A stretch of 52,833 bases of DNA from Sphingomonadaceae bacterium (GTDB taxonomy: Bacteria; Pseudomonadota; Alphaproteobacteria; Sphingomonadales; Sphingomonadaceae), in NCBI GenBank assembly GCA_025359685.1, contig JANYEY010000035.1:1-52833 (forward strand), in the 5' to 3' direction. The position numbers and the translations under genes were made by a program. The notes under the pieces are model-generated. The model saw nothing but the letters and a program-made list of their open reading frames with translations, searched no databases and was not told where the DNA came from. Below are positions 1 through 15,520 of the stretch, one piece after another (position 1 is the stretch's first letter; the number at the start of each line of letters is the position of its first letter).

Positions 1-256
1 GATCGACCGAAGTGGCGATCGCGGTCGGGCCGGTGAACAAGTCACCGATCCCGGCATAGTCCGTGTCCTTGATGGCAAGCTTGGCAAGACGGTTCTTCGC
101 CACCTTGTACGATGCACCGGCATCGCGAATCTTTCCGCGCAGGGCGGTGGACTGGGCCACCGTCAAGCCGAGGTTGCGGGCGATGATAACCACCCCAACT
201 TCAGAAAAGACCGCGTTGAGCGATGCGACCGATTCGGCTTTCTGCGAACGATCCAT
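1..256 (-). CDS. rplJ: 50S ribosomal protein L10, 3' part cut by the window edge
   Basis: L10 anchors the L7/L12 stalk on the large ribosomal subunit. The first 85 residues are visible, beginning MDRSQKAESVASLNAVF, followed by VVIIARNLGLTVAQ, an LRGKIRDAGA segment and a YKVAKNRLAKLA segment. These are the hallmarks of the L10 N-terminal RNA-binding domain. About half of the usual 165-175 residues lie beyond position 1. The ATG at 254-256 has a strong GAAGGAG ribosome binding site just upstream. The gene points away from rpoB. In most bacteria rplJ, rplL and rpoBC are co-directional, so this arrangement is unusual; rplL would be expected to the left, outside the window. Confidence 0.95.
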   Translation of the reverse strand, partial: MDRSQKAESVASLNAVFSEVGVVIIARNLGLTVAQSTALRGKIRDAGASYKVAKNRLAKLAIKDTDYAGIGDLFTGPTAIATSVD

Positions 257-503
257 GCCTAACTCCTTCAAAATGGCTGCTGGGGCTGGGCCCCGACAAC
301 CGGCTACGTTGTCTGCGATGCTTTACGCACCGCAGGCGATTCCGTTCGAAGGGGAAGGAGGGCGCCGATAACGCCGTGCCGGGCCGCACAGCTGCGCGAA
401 CCTGCAAAAATCTCTGTCCCCGCCTAGGCTGCAAATTAAGGAGGGAACCTCCAGCAACTGTCTCGGACGGTTGACCCGTGCGCGAACGCACCGGTCAGGC
501 GGG
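257..503 (-). promoter_or_regulatory. rplJ 5' leader, probable L10 autoregulatory leader
   Basis: About 247 bases lie between the predicted rplJ promoter and its start codon, with no convincing gene on either strand. On the minus strand the leader carries CCGAGACAG (458-466), then a GC-rich arm, then GGGGACAGAG (412-421), and further paired segments down to the ribosome binding site. Paired GACAG-type elements upstream of rplJ are what I expect of the L10 leader, where free L10-L12 complex binds its own mRNA and represses translation. The identification rests on position and these short motifs; I could not run a covariance model. The rest of the gene-free stretch up to 586 holds only the promoter and a short spacer before the plus-strand methyltransferase. 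Confidence 0.55.
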
Positions 504-531
504 CCACTAGCATTGCGGCGCGCAGAGTCAA
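504..531 (-). promoter_or_regulatory. Candidate housekeeping promoter for rplJ
   Basis: On the minus strand a -35 box TTGACT (526-531) is followed after 16 bases by TAGTGG (504-509). The -35 is close to consensus and the -10 is weak, which is common in alphaproteobacterial sigma-70-type promoters. It sits directly upstream of the L10-type leader. If it is the main start, rplJ is transcribed separately from rplK and rplA. Confidence 0.5.
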
Positions 532-586
532 GCATCGGGTCCAGCATCGGCGCGCTTACGCTTCGTTAACCATATGCTGCGAAGCC

Positions 587-1228
587 ATGCGCATGACGAC
601 TGCCACCCCCATTGCCGCCTTGCCCCGCTGGATCACCCCGGCGCGGCTCGACCGGTTTGAGCAGGTCACCATCGTGCTGCTGTGGATGCTGCTCGCCTGG
701 CGGGTGCTGCACTCGCCCAATGTTTTCGCGCCGCTGGTCATGGTCACCGAAACGACGGTGATGGGGTTCGTGCTGATCCGCCGCCCGACGACAAATATCT
801 CGCTCAAGCTGGGTGACTGGCTGCTGGCGATCACCGCGACGTATGCGCCGCTGCTGATCGTTCCCGCCGGATCACCGGTGCCGCTGCTCGCCCCGCTCGC
901 AGTGGCGCTGTGGGGTTTTGGCACGCTGGTGCAGTTTTCGGGCAAGCTGTTCCTGCGCCGCAGTTTCGGCATCGCGCCGGCCAACCGCGGGATCAAGACC
1001 GACGGGATGTACCGGTTCGTGCGCCATCCGATCTATGCCGGTTATCTGTTCGGGCACATCGGCACGCTGCTGTTGATGCCCAGCCTGACCAACTTTGCGA
1101 TCTATGCGATCGGCTGGTGGGCCCAGATCCTGCGGATCCTGGCCGAGGAACGCCTGCTGAGCGAAGACCCTGCGTACCGCGAATTTATGACCAAGACGCG
1201 CTGGCGGCTGATCCCCGGCATTTTCTAA
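587..1228 (+). CDS. Isoprenylcysteine carboxyl methyltransferase (ICMT/PEMT)-family integral membrane protein
   Basis: A 213-residue polytopic membrane protein. Hydrophobic segments lie at roughly residues 25-45, 50-68, 78-118 and 155-180. The C-terminal half carries the ICMT/PEMT signature: YRFVRHPIYAGYLFGHIG (an R-x-x-RHPxYxG motif that binds S-adenosylmethionine) and, later, the EERLL...YREFM stretch typical of the family. In this family the methyl acceptor may be an isoprenylcysteine, a phospholipid or a small molecule, so the substrate cannot be named. A second ATG at 593 is equally possible as start. The gene diverges from rplJ and ends just before its own terminator, so it is probably monocistronic. 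Confidence 0.8.
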   Translation: MRMTTATPIAALPRWITPARLDRFEQVTIVLLWMLLAWRVLHSPNVFAPLVMVTETTVMGFVLIRRPTTNISLKLGDWLLAITATYAPLLIVPAGSPVPLLAPLAVALWGFGTLVQFSGKLFLRRSFGIAPANRGIKTDGMYRFVRHPIYAGYLFGHIGTLLLMPSLTNFAIYAIGWWAQILRILAEERLLSEDPAYREFMTKTRWRLIPGIF

Positions 1229-1259
1229 GAGCTTACCCGCCGTGGGGGCGGACAAAGAA

Positions 1260-1291
1260 GGGCGGCGCTTCGGGGGAAGCGCCGCCCTTTT
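1260..1291 (+). terminator. Rho-independent terminator after the membrane methyltransferase
   Basis: A perfect 12-bp GC-rich stem (GGGCGGCGCTTC at 1260-1271 pairing with 1276-1287) has a GGGG loop and is followed directly by TTTT. It lies 31 bases after the methyltransferase stop and insulates it from vapBC. Confidence 0.9.
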
Positions 1292-1307
1292 GATATTGTG
1301 AACGGCG

Positions 1308-1351
1308 CTTGAAGGTAGCAATGAAGAATGGTAGTACAGCAGGCGTTCAAG
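1308..1351. promoter_or_regulatory. Candidate vapBC promoter flanked by inverted half-sites
   Basis: A TTGAAG box (1309-1314), a 17-base spacer and TAGTAC (1332-1337) form a plausible sigma-70-type promoter 25 bases before the vapB start. The promoter is bracketed by CTTGAA (1308-1313) and TTCAAG (1346-1351), perfect reverse complements 32 bases apart. Type II antitoxins usually bind such arms to repress their own operon. Whether these arms are used is inference. Confidence 0.45.
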
Positions 1352-1362
1352 AAAGCACTGCA

Positions 1363-1614
1363 ATGTCCATACAGATCAATATCAAGAACCAGAAAGCTCG
1401 TGAGTTGGTTGACGAGATTGTCATGCGCACAGGCGAAAGCGTGACCGAAGCCGTGACCGCAGCGCTGCAGAAGCGCCTGAACGAGCTGACCCGTGAGGAG
1501 AAAATGGCACGGGTACGGGCGCTGACCAAGGGGCTTGCCGATCACTGGGTGGAGCCTTGGAAGTCCATGGATCACGGCGACATTCTGTATGACGAATTGG
1601 GCATGCCGAAGTGA
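1363..1614 (+). CDS. vapB: VapB-type antitoxin
   Basis: An 83-residue protein starting MSIQINIKNQKARELVDEI, with an N-terminal beta strand plus helices typical of the short VapB (PSK operon transcription factor) family. This part dimerises and binds DNA. The C-terminal part (WVEPWKSMDHGDILYDELG) resembles the tail that plugs the toxin active site. The ATG at 1363 is preferred because the protein family begins with this strand; the in-frame extension back to 1309 adds unrelated residues and overlaps the promoter. The stop codon overlaps the toxin GTG start by four bases, the usual translational coupling of toxin to antitoxin. Confidence 0.85.
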   Translation: MSIQINIKNQKARELVDEIVMRTGESVTEAVTAALQKRLNELTREEKMARVRALTKGLADHWVEPWKSMDHGDILYDELGMPK

Positions 1615-2000
1615 TCATCGATTCCTCGGTGCTGATCGCCATCTTAAAGGAGGAGCCCGAATCCGAGGGTTTCTTGGCAAGCATGGCCCGCGCGGATTCG
1701 CTCGAAATGTCGGCGGCGACGTATCTCGAAACGGGAATCGTGGCAGACCGCAACAAGGACGCGCTCCTATCCGGGCGTGTCGATGAAATCATTGACATTT
1801 TCGCCATCACCATCGCCCCCGTCACCGAAGCCCACGCCAAACGCGCCCGCGCTGCCTATCGTCAATACGGCAAAGGCAGCGGCCACCGCGCCGGGCTAAA
1901 TTTCGGTGACTGCTTTTCCTACGCGCTGGCCATGGAGCACCCGGAGCCGCTGTTGTTCAAAGGCCTGGATTTTGGCGCGACGGATGTAATCGTGGCCTGA
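1611..2000 (+). CDS. vapC: VapC-type PIN-domain ribonuclease toxin
   Basis: A 129-residue PIN-domain protein. The acidic metal-binding residues are visible: D4 in MIIDSSVLIA, E40 in ATYLETGIV, D100 in LNFGDCFSYALA and D120 or D125 near the C-terminus. VapC toxins are Mg-dependent endoribonucleases that cut tRNAs or rRNA and are neutralised by VapB. The start is GTG at 1611, overlapping the vapB stop (GTGA). The pair sits immediately upstream of the rpoB promoter, an unusual place for a mobile toxin-antitoxin module. All catalytic positions are present, so the toxin appears intact. Confidence 0.88.
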   Translation: MIIDSSVLIAILKEEPESEGFLASMARADSLEMSAATYLETGIVADRNKDALLSGRVDEIIDIFAITIAPVTEAHAKRARAAYRQYGKGSGHRAGLNFGDCFSYALAMEHPEPLLFKGLDFGATDVIVA

Positions 2001-2023
2001 AGCCTGCAACTCGCTCGCTCCGT

Positions 2024-2052
2024 TTGACAATCGGGCACCCCAAACCTATATG
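2024..2052 (+). promoter_or_regulatory. Strong promoter for rpoBC
   Basis: A perfect TTGACA box (2024-2029) is separated by exactly 17 bases from TATATG (2047-2052). This is the closest match to the housekeeping consensus that I see in the window. It gives rpoBC a dedicated promoter, consistent with the operon being uncoupled from rplJ. Confidence 0.8.
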
Positions 2053-2291
2053 CGCACCTCGCTCGGCGCTTCGAGCAAGGCGGGTCCATGCGCGGGGACC
2101 TTCCACGAAAGGAAGCGGCGGGTTTTCCTGACGACGCAAGGCTGCGGGCTGCAGCACCCTTCCAGGGTGCTCATTGCCATGCGGCCTTTCTTGCGTCTGG
2201 CGGAGCCACCAACCCGTGCGTGGCATTATTTCACGCCAGAAGTCAGAATGTTTCTGGCTCGGCGCTCAAGCAAAGAGGCAAGACCCCTCCC
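2053..2291 (+). promoter_or_regulatory. Long untranslated leader of rpoB, with hairpin
   Basis: About 230 bases separate the predicted promoter from the rpoB start. I find no convincing gene in it. A perfect 8-bp hairpin, AGCACCCT (2153-2160) and AGGGTGCT (2164-2171) around a TCC loop, lies midway and is not followed by a T run, so it is not a simple terminator. The leader could hold an attenuator or an RNase processing site, as known between rplL and rpoB in enterobacteria. That role is inference. Confidence 0.4.
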
Positions 2292-6458
<4,167 letters not shown>

Positions 6459-6549
6459 CCGGAAACGGGGCGGCCTGATCTTGACGAAAGATTGGGGCGC
6501 CCCCGACCTGCCAACCGCCCAACACATTCACCCCTAGAGGGAAAACGAC

Positions 6550-10833
<4,284 letters not shown>

Positions 10834-10857
10834 GCCTTAGGCTAAACTAACAACAAG

Positions 10858-10888
10858 GCCCCGCCGGAGCGATCCGGCGGGGCTTTTT
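10858..10888 (+). terminator. Rho-independent terminator of rpoBC
   Basis: An 11-bp perfect stem (GCCCCGCCGGA at 10858-10868 with 10873-10883) has a GCGA tetraloop of the GNRA type and is followed by TTTTT. It lies 24 bases after the rpoC stop. Confidence 0.95.
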
Positions 10889-10944
10889 GTTGGCCTCTTG
10901 ACGATGCCGCGCGCTTCGGGTCTTGGCATCGCGGGGGGTTCAGG

Positions 10945-11424
10945 ATGTCCGCAAGTCTCAAGATCCACGAATTCAGCGACGAGCTGGCGCAGGCGTTCCA
11001 CGACATCAACGCCGAATGGATCACCGCGATGTTCGCGATGGAGGACACCGACCGCAAGGTCCTCGAACACCCCCGGCGCGAAATCATCGATCGCGGCGGG
11101 ACGATCCTGTTCATCGAAGCACCGGGGAAGGGCGTGGTCGGCATCTGCGCGCTCCAGCAAACCTCGCCGGGCAAGTTCGAGTTGACCAAGATGGGCGTGA
11201 CCGAGGCCGCACGCGGGCTGAAGGCGGGCGAGGCGCTGCTTGCGGCGATGATCGAACGCGCCCGCGCAATGGGCGCGCAGCAACTCTACCTCCTCACCAA
11301 CCGCAAGTGCGCGGCGGCGATCCACCTCTACGAGAAGGCCGGGTTCCGCCATGACAGCGGGATCATGGCGCAATACGGCGCGCGCTATGCGCGGTGCGAC
11401 GTGGCGATGGATTACCCGCTTTAG
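10945..11424 (+). CDS. GNAT-family N-acetyltransferase
   Basis: A 159-residue acetyltransferase. The C-terminal half shows the GNAT acetyl-CoA fold: a strand with ELTKMGVTEAARGLKAGEALL, which stands for the usual pyrophosphate-binding loop, followed by the QLYLLTNRKCAAAIHLYEKAGF segment that marks motif B. The substrate is unknown; the family includes enzymes acting on amines, amino acids and protein N-termini. The ATG at 10945 has a purine-rich GGGGGG stretch upstream. The gene lies just after the rpoBC terminator and converges with the next gene, overlapping its end by four bases. Confidence 0.8.
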   Translation: MSASLKIHEFSDELAQAFHDINAEWITAMFAMEDTDRKVLEHPRREIIDRGGTILFIEAPGKGVVGICALQQTSPGKFELTKMGVTEAARGLKAGEALLAAMIERARAMGAQQLYLLTNRKCAAAIHLYEKAGFRHDSGIMAQYGARYARCDVAMDYPL

Positions 11425-12578
11425 AAGTTGGCGGTTTCGCGGTCATGCGCTGCAACCACTGCGCGCGACACCGCCTGCATCATTTCCATCCGCGACTTGA
11501 TCGGCAGGCGGGTTTCACCGATCAGCACCGCTACGCCGTAGCGCGTGCCGTCGGGTGCCTGAAACACCGCGACATCGTTGTAGCCGGTAGCGACGCCAGC
11601 CAGCTCCTGCCCGGTCCCGGTCTTGTGATAAACCGTCCAGCCCGGCGGGATCGCGCCCTTGAGGCGCTGCGGCCCGCTTTTTGAATGCTGCATGATGCCG
11701 AGCAGGACTTGCGTAGAGCCCAGCGACAACAACTGCCCGCGCGCCAGCTTGCCCAGCGCCCCGGCAATCCCCGCCGGGGTCGCCCCGTCGAGCGGATCGG
11801 CGATGTAAGTGGCGAGCAGTTTCTTGCGCAGCCCGATCGGCAATTTCGCGCGCGCCTCTTCGAATTTGAAGCCGGTGGCGAGATCGGGGGTCCAGGTCAG
11901 CCCCGCGATATGGCTCTGCAGCAGCCGCTCGCCGGGACCGAAGCGCACCCCGGTAATCCCGCGCTGGACCAGCACCGTGCGGACGTGATCGGGCCCGCCG
12001 ACGCGCCACAGCAGCTTGTCGTTGGCCATGTTGTCGGACAGCGACAGCGCATCGGCCATCAGCTGCTGCGCGGGCAAGGTCAGCGAGCCTTGCTTGAGCA
12101 CCGTCCAGCGCAGCGGCTGATTGAACACCACCTGGTCTTCGGGGCGCAGCGTGATCGGTTCGTCCAGCCGCAACTGGCCGCGGTCGGCGGCATCGAGCAC
12201 GCTGATCGCCACCCACAGTTTCGAAACGCTCTGTTGCGGGAAATACTGATCGAGCCGCTCGCCCACCATCCAGTCGCAACCGGCCTGTGTCACCGCGATA
12301 CCAACCTTGCCGTCGAAGGCTTGCGCGATTCCCGACAGATCCTGCTGCAGCTCGGCCGGCCGCTTGCCGCAGCGCACCGGCGCGGCGGGGGCGTGGGCGA
12401 AAGCCTGCGGGATCCCTTGGAGCAGCCGCGCCCCGGGGACCACACCTGGTTTGGTCAGCGCCAGGCCGACATAGCCGGCCACAGCACAGGCAAGCACCAG
12501 CACCCAGCGCCGCCGCGCCGGGCGGCGGGTTCGCAGGGTTTGGCCTAGGGAGATGGTTTCGTCGCGGCGCAGGTGCAT
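11421..12578 (-). CDS. Class A beta-lactamase-like serine hydrolase, membrane-anchored
   Basis: A 385-residue protein with a cytoplasmic Arg-rich tip, one membrane segment at about residues 25-42 and a periplasmic beta-lactamase-fold domain. The active-site motifs are S117-V-S-K120, S181-D-N183 and K319-T-G321, in class A order and spacing. The DPLDGATPAGIAGAL stretch at 261-275 matches the region after the omega loop of class A enzymes. I cannot find the ExxLN motif that supplies the deacylating glutamate; only E240 and E241 lie nearby, in an unlike context. It may therefore be a penicillin-binding protein or an acyl-enzyme-forming relative rather than an efficient beta-lactamase. No linked regulator of the ampR type is seen. 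Confidence 0.8.
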   Translation of the reverse strand: MHLRRDETISLGQTLRTRRPARRRWVLVLACAVAGYVGLALTKPGVVPGARLLQGIPQAFAHAPAAPVRCGKRPAELQQDLSGIAQAFDGKVGIAVTQAGCDWMVGERLDQYFPQQSVSKLWVAISVLDAADRGQLRLDEPITLRPEDQVVFNQPLRWTVLKQGSLTLPAQQLMADALSLSDNMANDKLLWRVGGPDHVRTVLVQRGITGVRFGPGERLLQSHIAGLTWTPDLATGFKFEEARAKLPIGLRKKLLATYIADPLDGATPAGIAGALGKLARGQLLSLGSTQVLLGIMQHSKSGPQRLKGAIPPGWTVYHKTGTGQELAGVATGYNDVAVFQAPDGTRYGVAVLIGETRLPIKSRMEMMQAVSRAVVAAHDRETANF

Positions 12579-12677
12579 GGTTCACTGCGCGAGATAGGGC
12601 GGGTGATCTGCAAAGCGAAGGGCCGGCGCGACGGACCGTGCAGTTTTTCCCGGCAAGTTTCGGAACCGATGGGGCGG

Positions 12678-13817
12678 TTAGGTGTACGCCAACTCTTCCA
12701 GCGCGCCGAACGCGGCCAGCGCTCCAGGATCGCCGAACGGAGCCATCTGGCTCATGAACACACCGCCCACCTGCTTTGCGGGATCGAACCAGTAATACGA
12801 ATTGAAGATCCCCGCCCAGGCAAGGCTGCCGGGCGATCGGCCATGCGAGCCCTGTTCGGGATTGATCAGGAAGCCCAGGCCCCAGCCGGTATGCTGGTCG
12901 GGGAAGGTATCGTAGGGCGAGGCGAATTCGGGCATCGCGCTGCCCATCTTGCCCGCGCGCAACGGAGCGACCTGATTGCGGGTCATCTCGGCGATCGTTT
13001 CGGCTTTCAGGATGCGCGCGCCATCAAGCTCGCCGCCGCGCAGCAGCATGCGCACGAACCGGGCATAGTCGGCTGCGGTCGAGGACAAACCGCCGCCGCC
13101 CATGTGGAATTCCCCGCCGCCCAGCACCGCGGGGTTGATTTCCCAGCCGCCCCCGGCAGCGCGGACGTGGACCTTGGCGGCATCGGCGGGCATTTCGGGC
13201 CGGAACGCGGTGGCATTCATCCCCAATGGTCCGGTCACATGCTCAGCGAAATAGTCGCCCAGCGTCTGCCCGGCGACCGCCTCGACCGCCTGCCCGACCC
13301 AGTCGGTCGCGACTGAGTATTCCCAGCTTTCACCGGGATCGAACATCAGCGGCATGCGGATCGAGTTGAGCGAGCCGGGTTCGGGCATTCTGGTGGCCGC
13401 GTACCAGCCGAGCACTTCGGGATGGATGAAGAAATAGCCGAGGCCTGCGGTGTGGGTCAGCAGGTGGCGCAAAGTGATCGGCCCCTTGGCGGGGCGCAGC
13501 TGCGGCTTACCGTCCGGCCCGGTGCCCAGCATCACCTGCGGATTGGCGAGATCGGGCAGCACCAAGCCGATATCGCTATCGAGGCTCAGTCGGCCCTGCT
13601 CGACCAACTGCATCGCCGCCACCGAGGTCACCGCCTTGGTCATCGAGGCAATCTGGAACAGCGTGTCCTCACGCATCGGCACGTGGCCGACCGCGTCAGC
13701 CTCGCCCACAGCGCGGGCGAAGCGCACGCCATCGGGATCGACGATCATCCCGACCGCGCCGGGGATGTTGGCAGCGGCAACCGCCGCATCGAACTGTGCT
13801 GGATCCATCATGCGCAT
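12678..13817 (-). CDS. Serine hydrolase of the class C beta-lactamase / EstB esterase family
   Basis: A 379-residue protein with no obvious signal peptide, so probably cytoplasmic. The nucleophile motif is S58-M-T-K61 and the second motif Y167-S-V replaces the Y-x-N of true class C beta-lactamases. The C-terminal part holds WAGIFNSYYWFDP, equivalent to the HTG/KTG strand. TLRHLLTHTAGL at about 115-126 is typical of the wider family. These changes fit an esterase or peptidase of the EstB type better than an antibiotic-degrading enzyme. The start could be M1 or the M at residue 3 or 4. The gene diverges from nadE with 35 bases between. Confidence 0.82.
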   Translation of the reverse strand: MRMMDPAQFDAAVAAANIPGAVGMIVDPDGVRFARAVGEADAVGHVPMREDTLFQIASMTKAVTSVAAMQLVEQGRLSLDSDIGLVLPDLANPQVMLGTGPDGKPQLRPAKGPITLRHLLTHTAGLGYFFIHPEVLGWYAATRMPEPGSLNSIRMPLMFDPGESWEYSVATDWVGQAVEAVAGQTLGDYFAEHVTGPLGMNATAFRPEMPADAAKVHVRAAGGGWEINPAVLGGGEFHMGGGGLSSTAADYARFVRMLLRGGELDGARILKAETIAEMTRNQVAPLRAGKMGSAMPEFASPYDTFPDQHTGWGLGFLINPEQGSHGRSPGSLAWAGIFNSYYWFDPAKQVGGVFMSQMAPFGDPGALAAFGALEELAYT

Positions 13818-13852
13818 TGGCTAACGCGTTCGCCCAGCTTAGGGAAGCTCTC

Positions 13853-15508
13853 ATGGTCGATACGCTCTCCATCACGCTAGCCCAGCTCAACCAATCGGTC
13901 GGCGACATCGCCGGCAATGCCGCGGCGATGCTGCGCGCGCGCGAACAGACCGGGGCGAGCGACCTGATCGTCTTCCCGGAGATGCAGCTGATCGGCTACC
14001 CGGCCGAGGACCTGGTCCTGAAGCCTGCACTTGTTGAGCGCGCCGCTGCGGAACTGGAGGCCATGGCCAAAGTCACCGCCGACGGCGGCCCGGCGATGCT
14101 GGTCGGCTCGATCTTCGTGATCGACGGCGCATTGCATAACGGGGTGGCGCTGCTCGATGGGGGCAAGGTCGCGGCGATCCGCCTGAAGCACGAACTTCCC
14201 AATTACGGCACCTTCGACGAGGTCCGGCTGTTCCAGCCCGGCCCCCTGCCCGAACCGATCGTGTTCAAGGGCGTGATGATCGGGCTGCCGATCTGCGAAG
14301 ATATCTGGCATCCCGACGTGTGCCGACACTTGGCGGATTTCGGCGCCGAGCTGCTGCTCTGCATCAACGGCAGCCCTTACGAGATCGACAAGGACACGCT
14401 GCGGATCGACGGGGTGGCTAAGCGCCGCGCGGTCGATACCGGGCTGCCGCTGGCCTACCTCAACCGCGTCGGCGGGCAGGACGAGCTGGTGTTCGACGGG
14501 GCGAGCTTCGTGGTCAATGGCGACGGCGGGCTCGCGGTGCAGCTGACCGACTGGGAAGAGCAGGTCATCACCACGCGTTGGACTCGCACTGCAAACGGCT
14601 GGCGCTGCGACCGGGGCGAGCTGGCAGTGCTCGCCGACCACCCTGAGGACATCTATTGCGCGATGGTGCTGGCACTGCGCGACTATGTCGACCGCAACCG
14701 CTTCCCTGGCGTAGTGCTGGGCCTGTCAGGCGGGATAGACAGCGCGATCTGCGCCGCGATCGCCGCCGACGCGCTGGGCCCGGAGCGGGTCTGGTCAGTC
14801 ATGCTCCCCAGCCGTTTCACCAGCCAGCTCAGCCTCGACTTGGCGACCGAGTGCGCAACGATGATCGGCTGCCGCTATGACACCATCCCGATCAGCCCGG
14901 CGGTCGATGCCTTCGATACGATGCTGGAAGGCACCTTTGCCGACGTGAACGTCGATATTACCGAGGAGAACGTCCAGTCGCGCATCCGCGGGGTTACCCT
15001 GATGGCGCTGTCGAACAAATTCGGGCCGATGCTGCTGACCACTGGCAACAAGAGCGAAATGAGCGTCGGCTATGCGACAATCTATGGCGACATGGCGGGC
15101 GGCTACAATCCGCTCAAGGACGCCTACAAGATGACCGTCTTCGCGATCAGCGAATGGCGCAACACGCACAAGCCGAAGATTGGCCTCGGCCCGGATGGCC
15201 CGGTGATGCCACATGAAATCATCACCCGGCCCCCATCGGCCGAGCTGCGCCCCGACCAGAAGGACGAGGATTCGTTGCCGCCCTATCCGGTGCTCGACAA
15301 GATCCTGCTGGGCTTGGTCGAACACGAGAAGAGCGTCGACCAGCTCGTCGCCGAAGGGCTCGACCGCGACACCGTGGTGCGGATCGAGCGCCTGCTCTAC
15401 GTCGCCGAATACAAGCGCCGCCAGGCCCCGCCGGGGGTCAAGCTGGGCACGCGCAACTTCGGGCGAGACCGGCGCTATCCGATCACGAATGCGTTCCGGA
15501 GCGGCTAG
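13853..15508 (+). CDS. nadE: Glutamine-dependent NAD(+) synthetase
   Basis: A 551-residue two-domain enzyme that makes NAD from nicotinate adenine dinucleotide, ATP and glutamine. The N-terminal nitrilase-type glutaminase has the triad E43 (FPEMQL), K112 (LKHELPNYG) and C148 (LPICEDIW). The C-terminal synthetase has the ATP-binding SGGIDS loop at 292-297 and the TGNKSEMSVGYATIYGD block. The ATG at 13853 is chosen for its AGGGA ribosome binding site seven bases upstream; the open frame extends to 13796, but the extra residues overlap the divergent gene. Length is normal for the glutamine-dependent form. Confidence 0.96.
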   Translation: MVDTLSITLAQLNQSVGDIAGNAAAMLRAREQTGASDLIVFPEMQLIGYPAEDLVLKPALVERAAAELEAMAKVTADGGPAMLVGSIFVIDGALHNGVALLDGGKVAAIRLKHELPNYGTFDEVRLFQPGPLPEPIVFKGVMIGLPICEDIWHPDVCRHLADFGAELLLCINGSPYEIDKDTLRIDGVAKRRAVDTGLPLAYLNRVGGQDELVFDGASFVVNGDGGLAVQLTDWEEQVITTRWTRTANGWRCDRGELAVLADHPEDIYCAMVLALRDYVDRNRFPGVVLGLSGGIDSAICAAIAADALGPERVWSVMLPSRFTSQLSLDLATECATMIGCRYDTIPISPAVDAFDTMLEGTFADVNVDITEENVQSRIRGVTLMALSNKFGPMLLTTGNKSEMSVGYATIYGDMAGGYNPLKDAYKMTVFAISEWRNTHKPKIGLGPDGPVMPHEIITRPPSAELRPDQKDEDSLPPYPVLDKILLGLVEHEKSVDQLVAEGLDRDTVVRIERLLYVAEYKRRQAPPGVKLGTRNFGRDRRYPITNAFRSG

Positions 15509-15520
15509 GCGCCGCGCGCG

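Noticed and set aside
201..547. Several overlapping open frames of 70-100 codons on both strands around the rplJ leader
   Set aside because: They overlap the rplJ leader and promoter, lack good ribosome binding sites and have no recognisable family. They are best explained as chance frames in GC-rich DNA.
2088..2291. N-terminal extension of rpoB by 68 residues
   Set aside because: The extra residues show no likeness to known beta subunits, and the frame simply runs through the leader downstream of the promoter. The ATG at 2292 matches the family start.
11421..13817. The two beta-lactamase-fold genes as an antibiotic resistance locus
   Set aside because: There is no linked regulator or mobile element. 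The class A-like protein lacks the deacylation motif and the class C-like one has Y-S-V in place of Y-x-N. Housekeeping or esterase functions are more likely.
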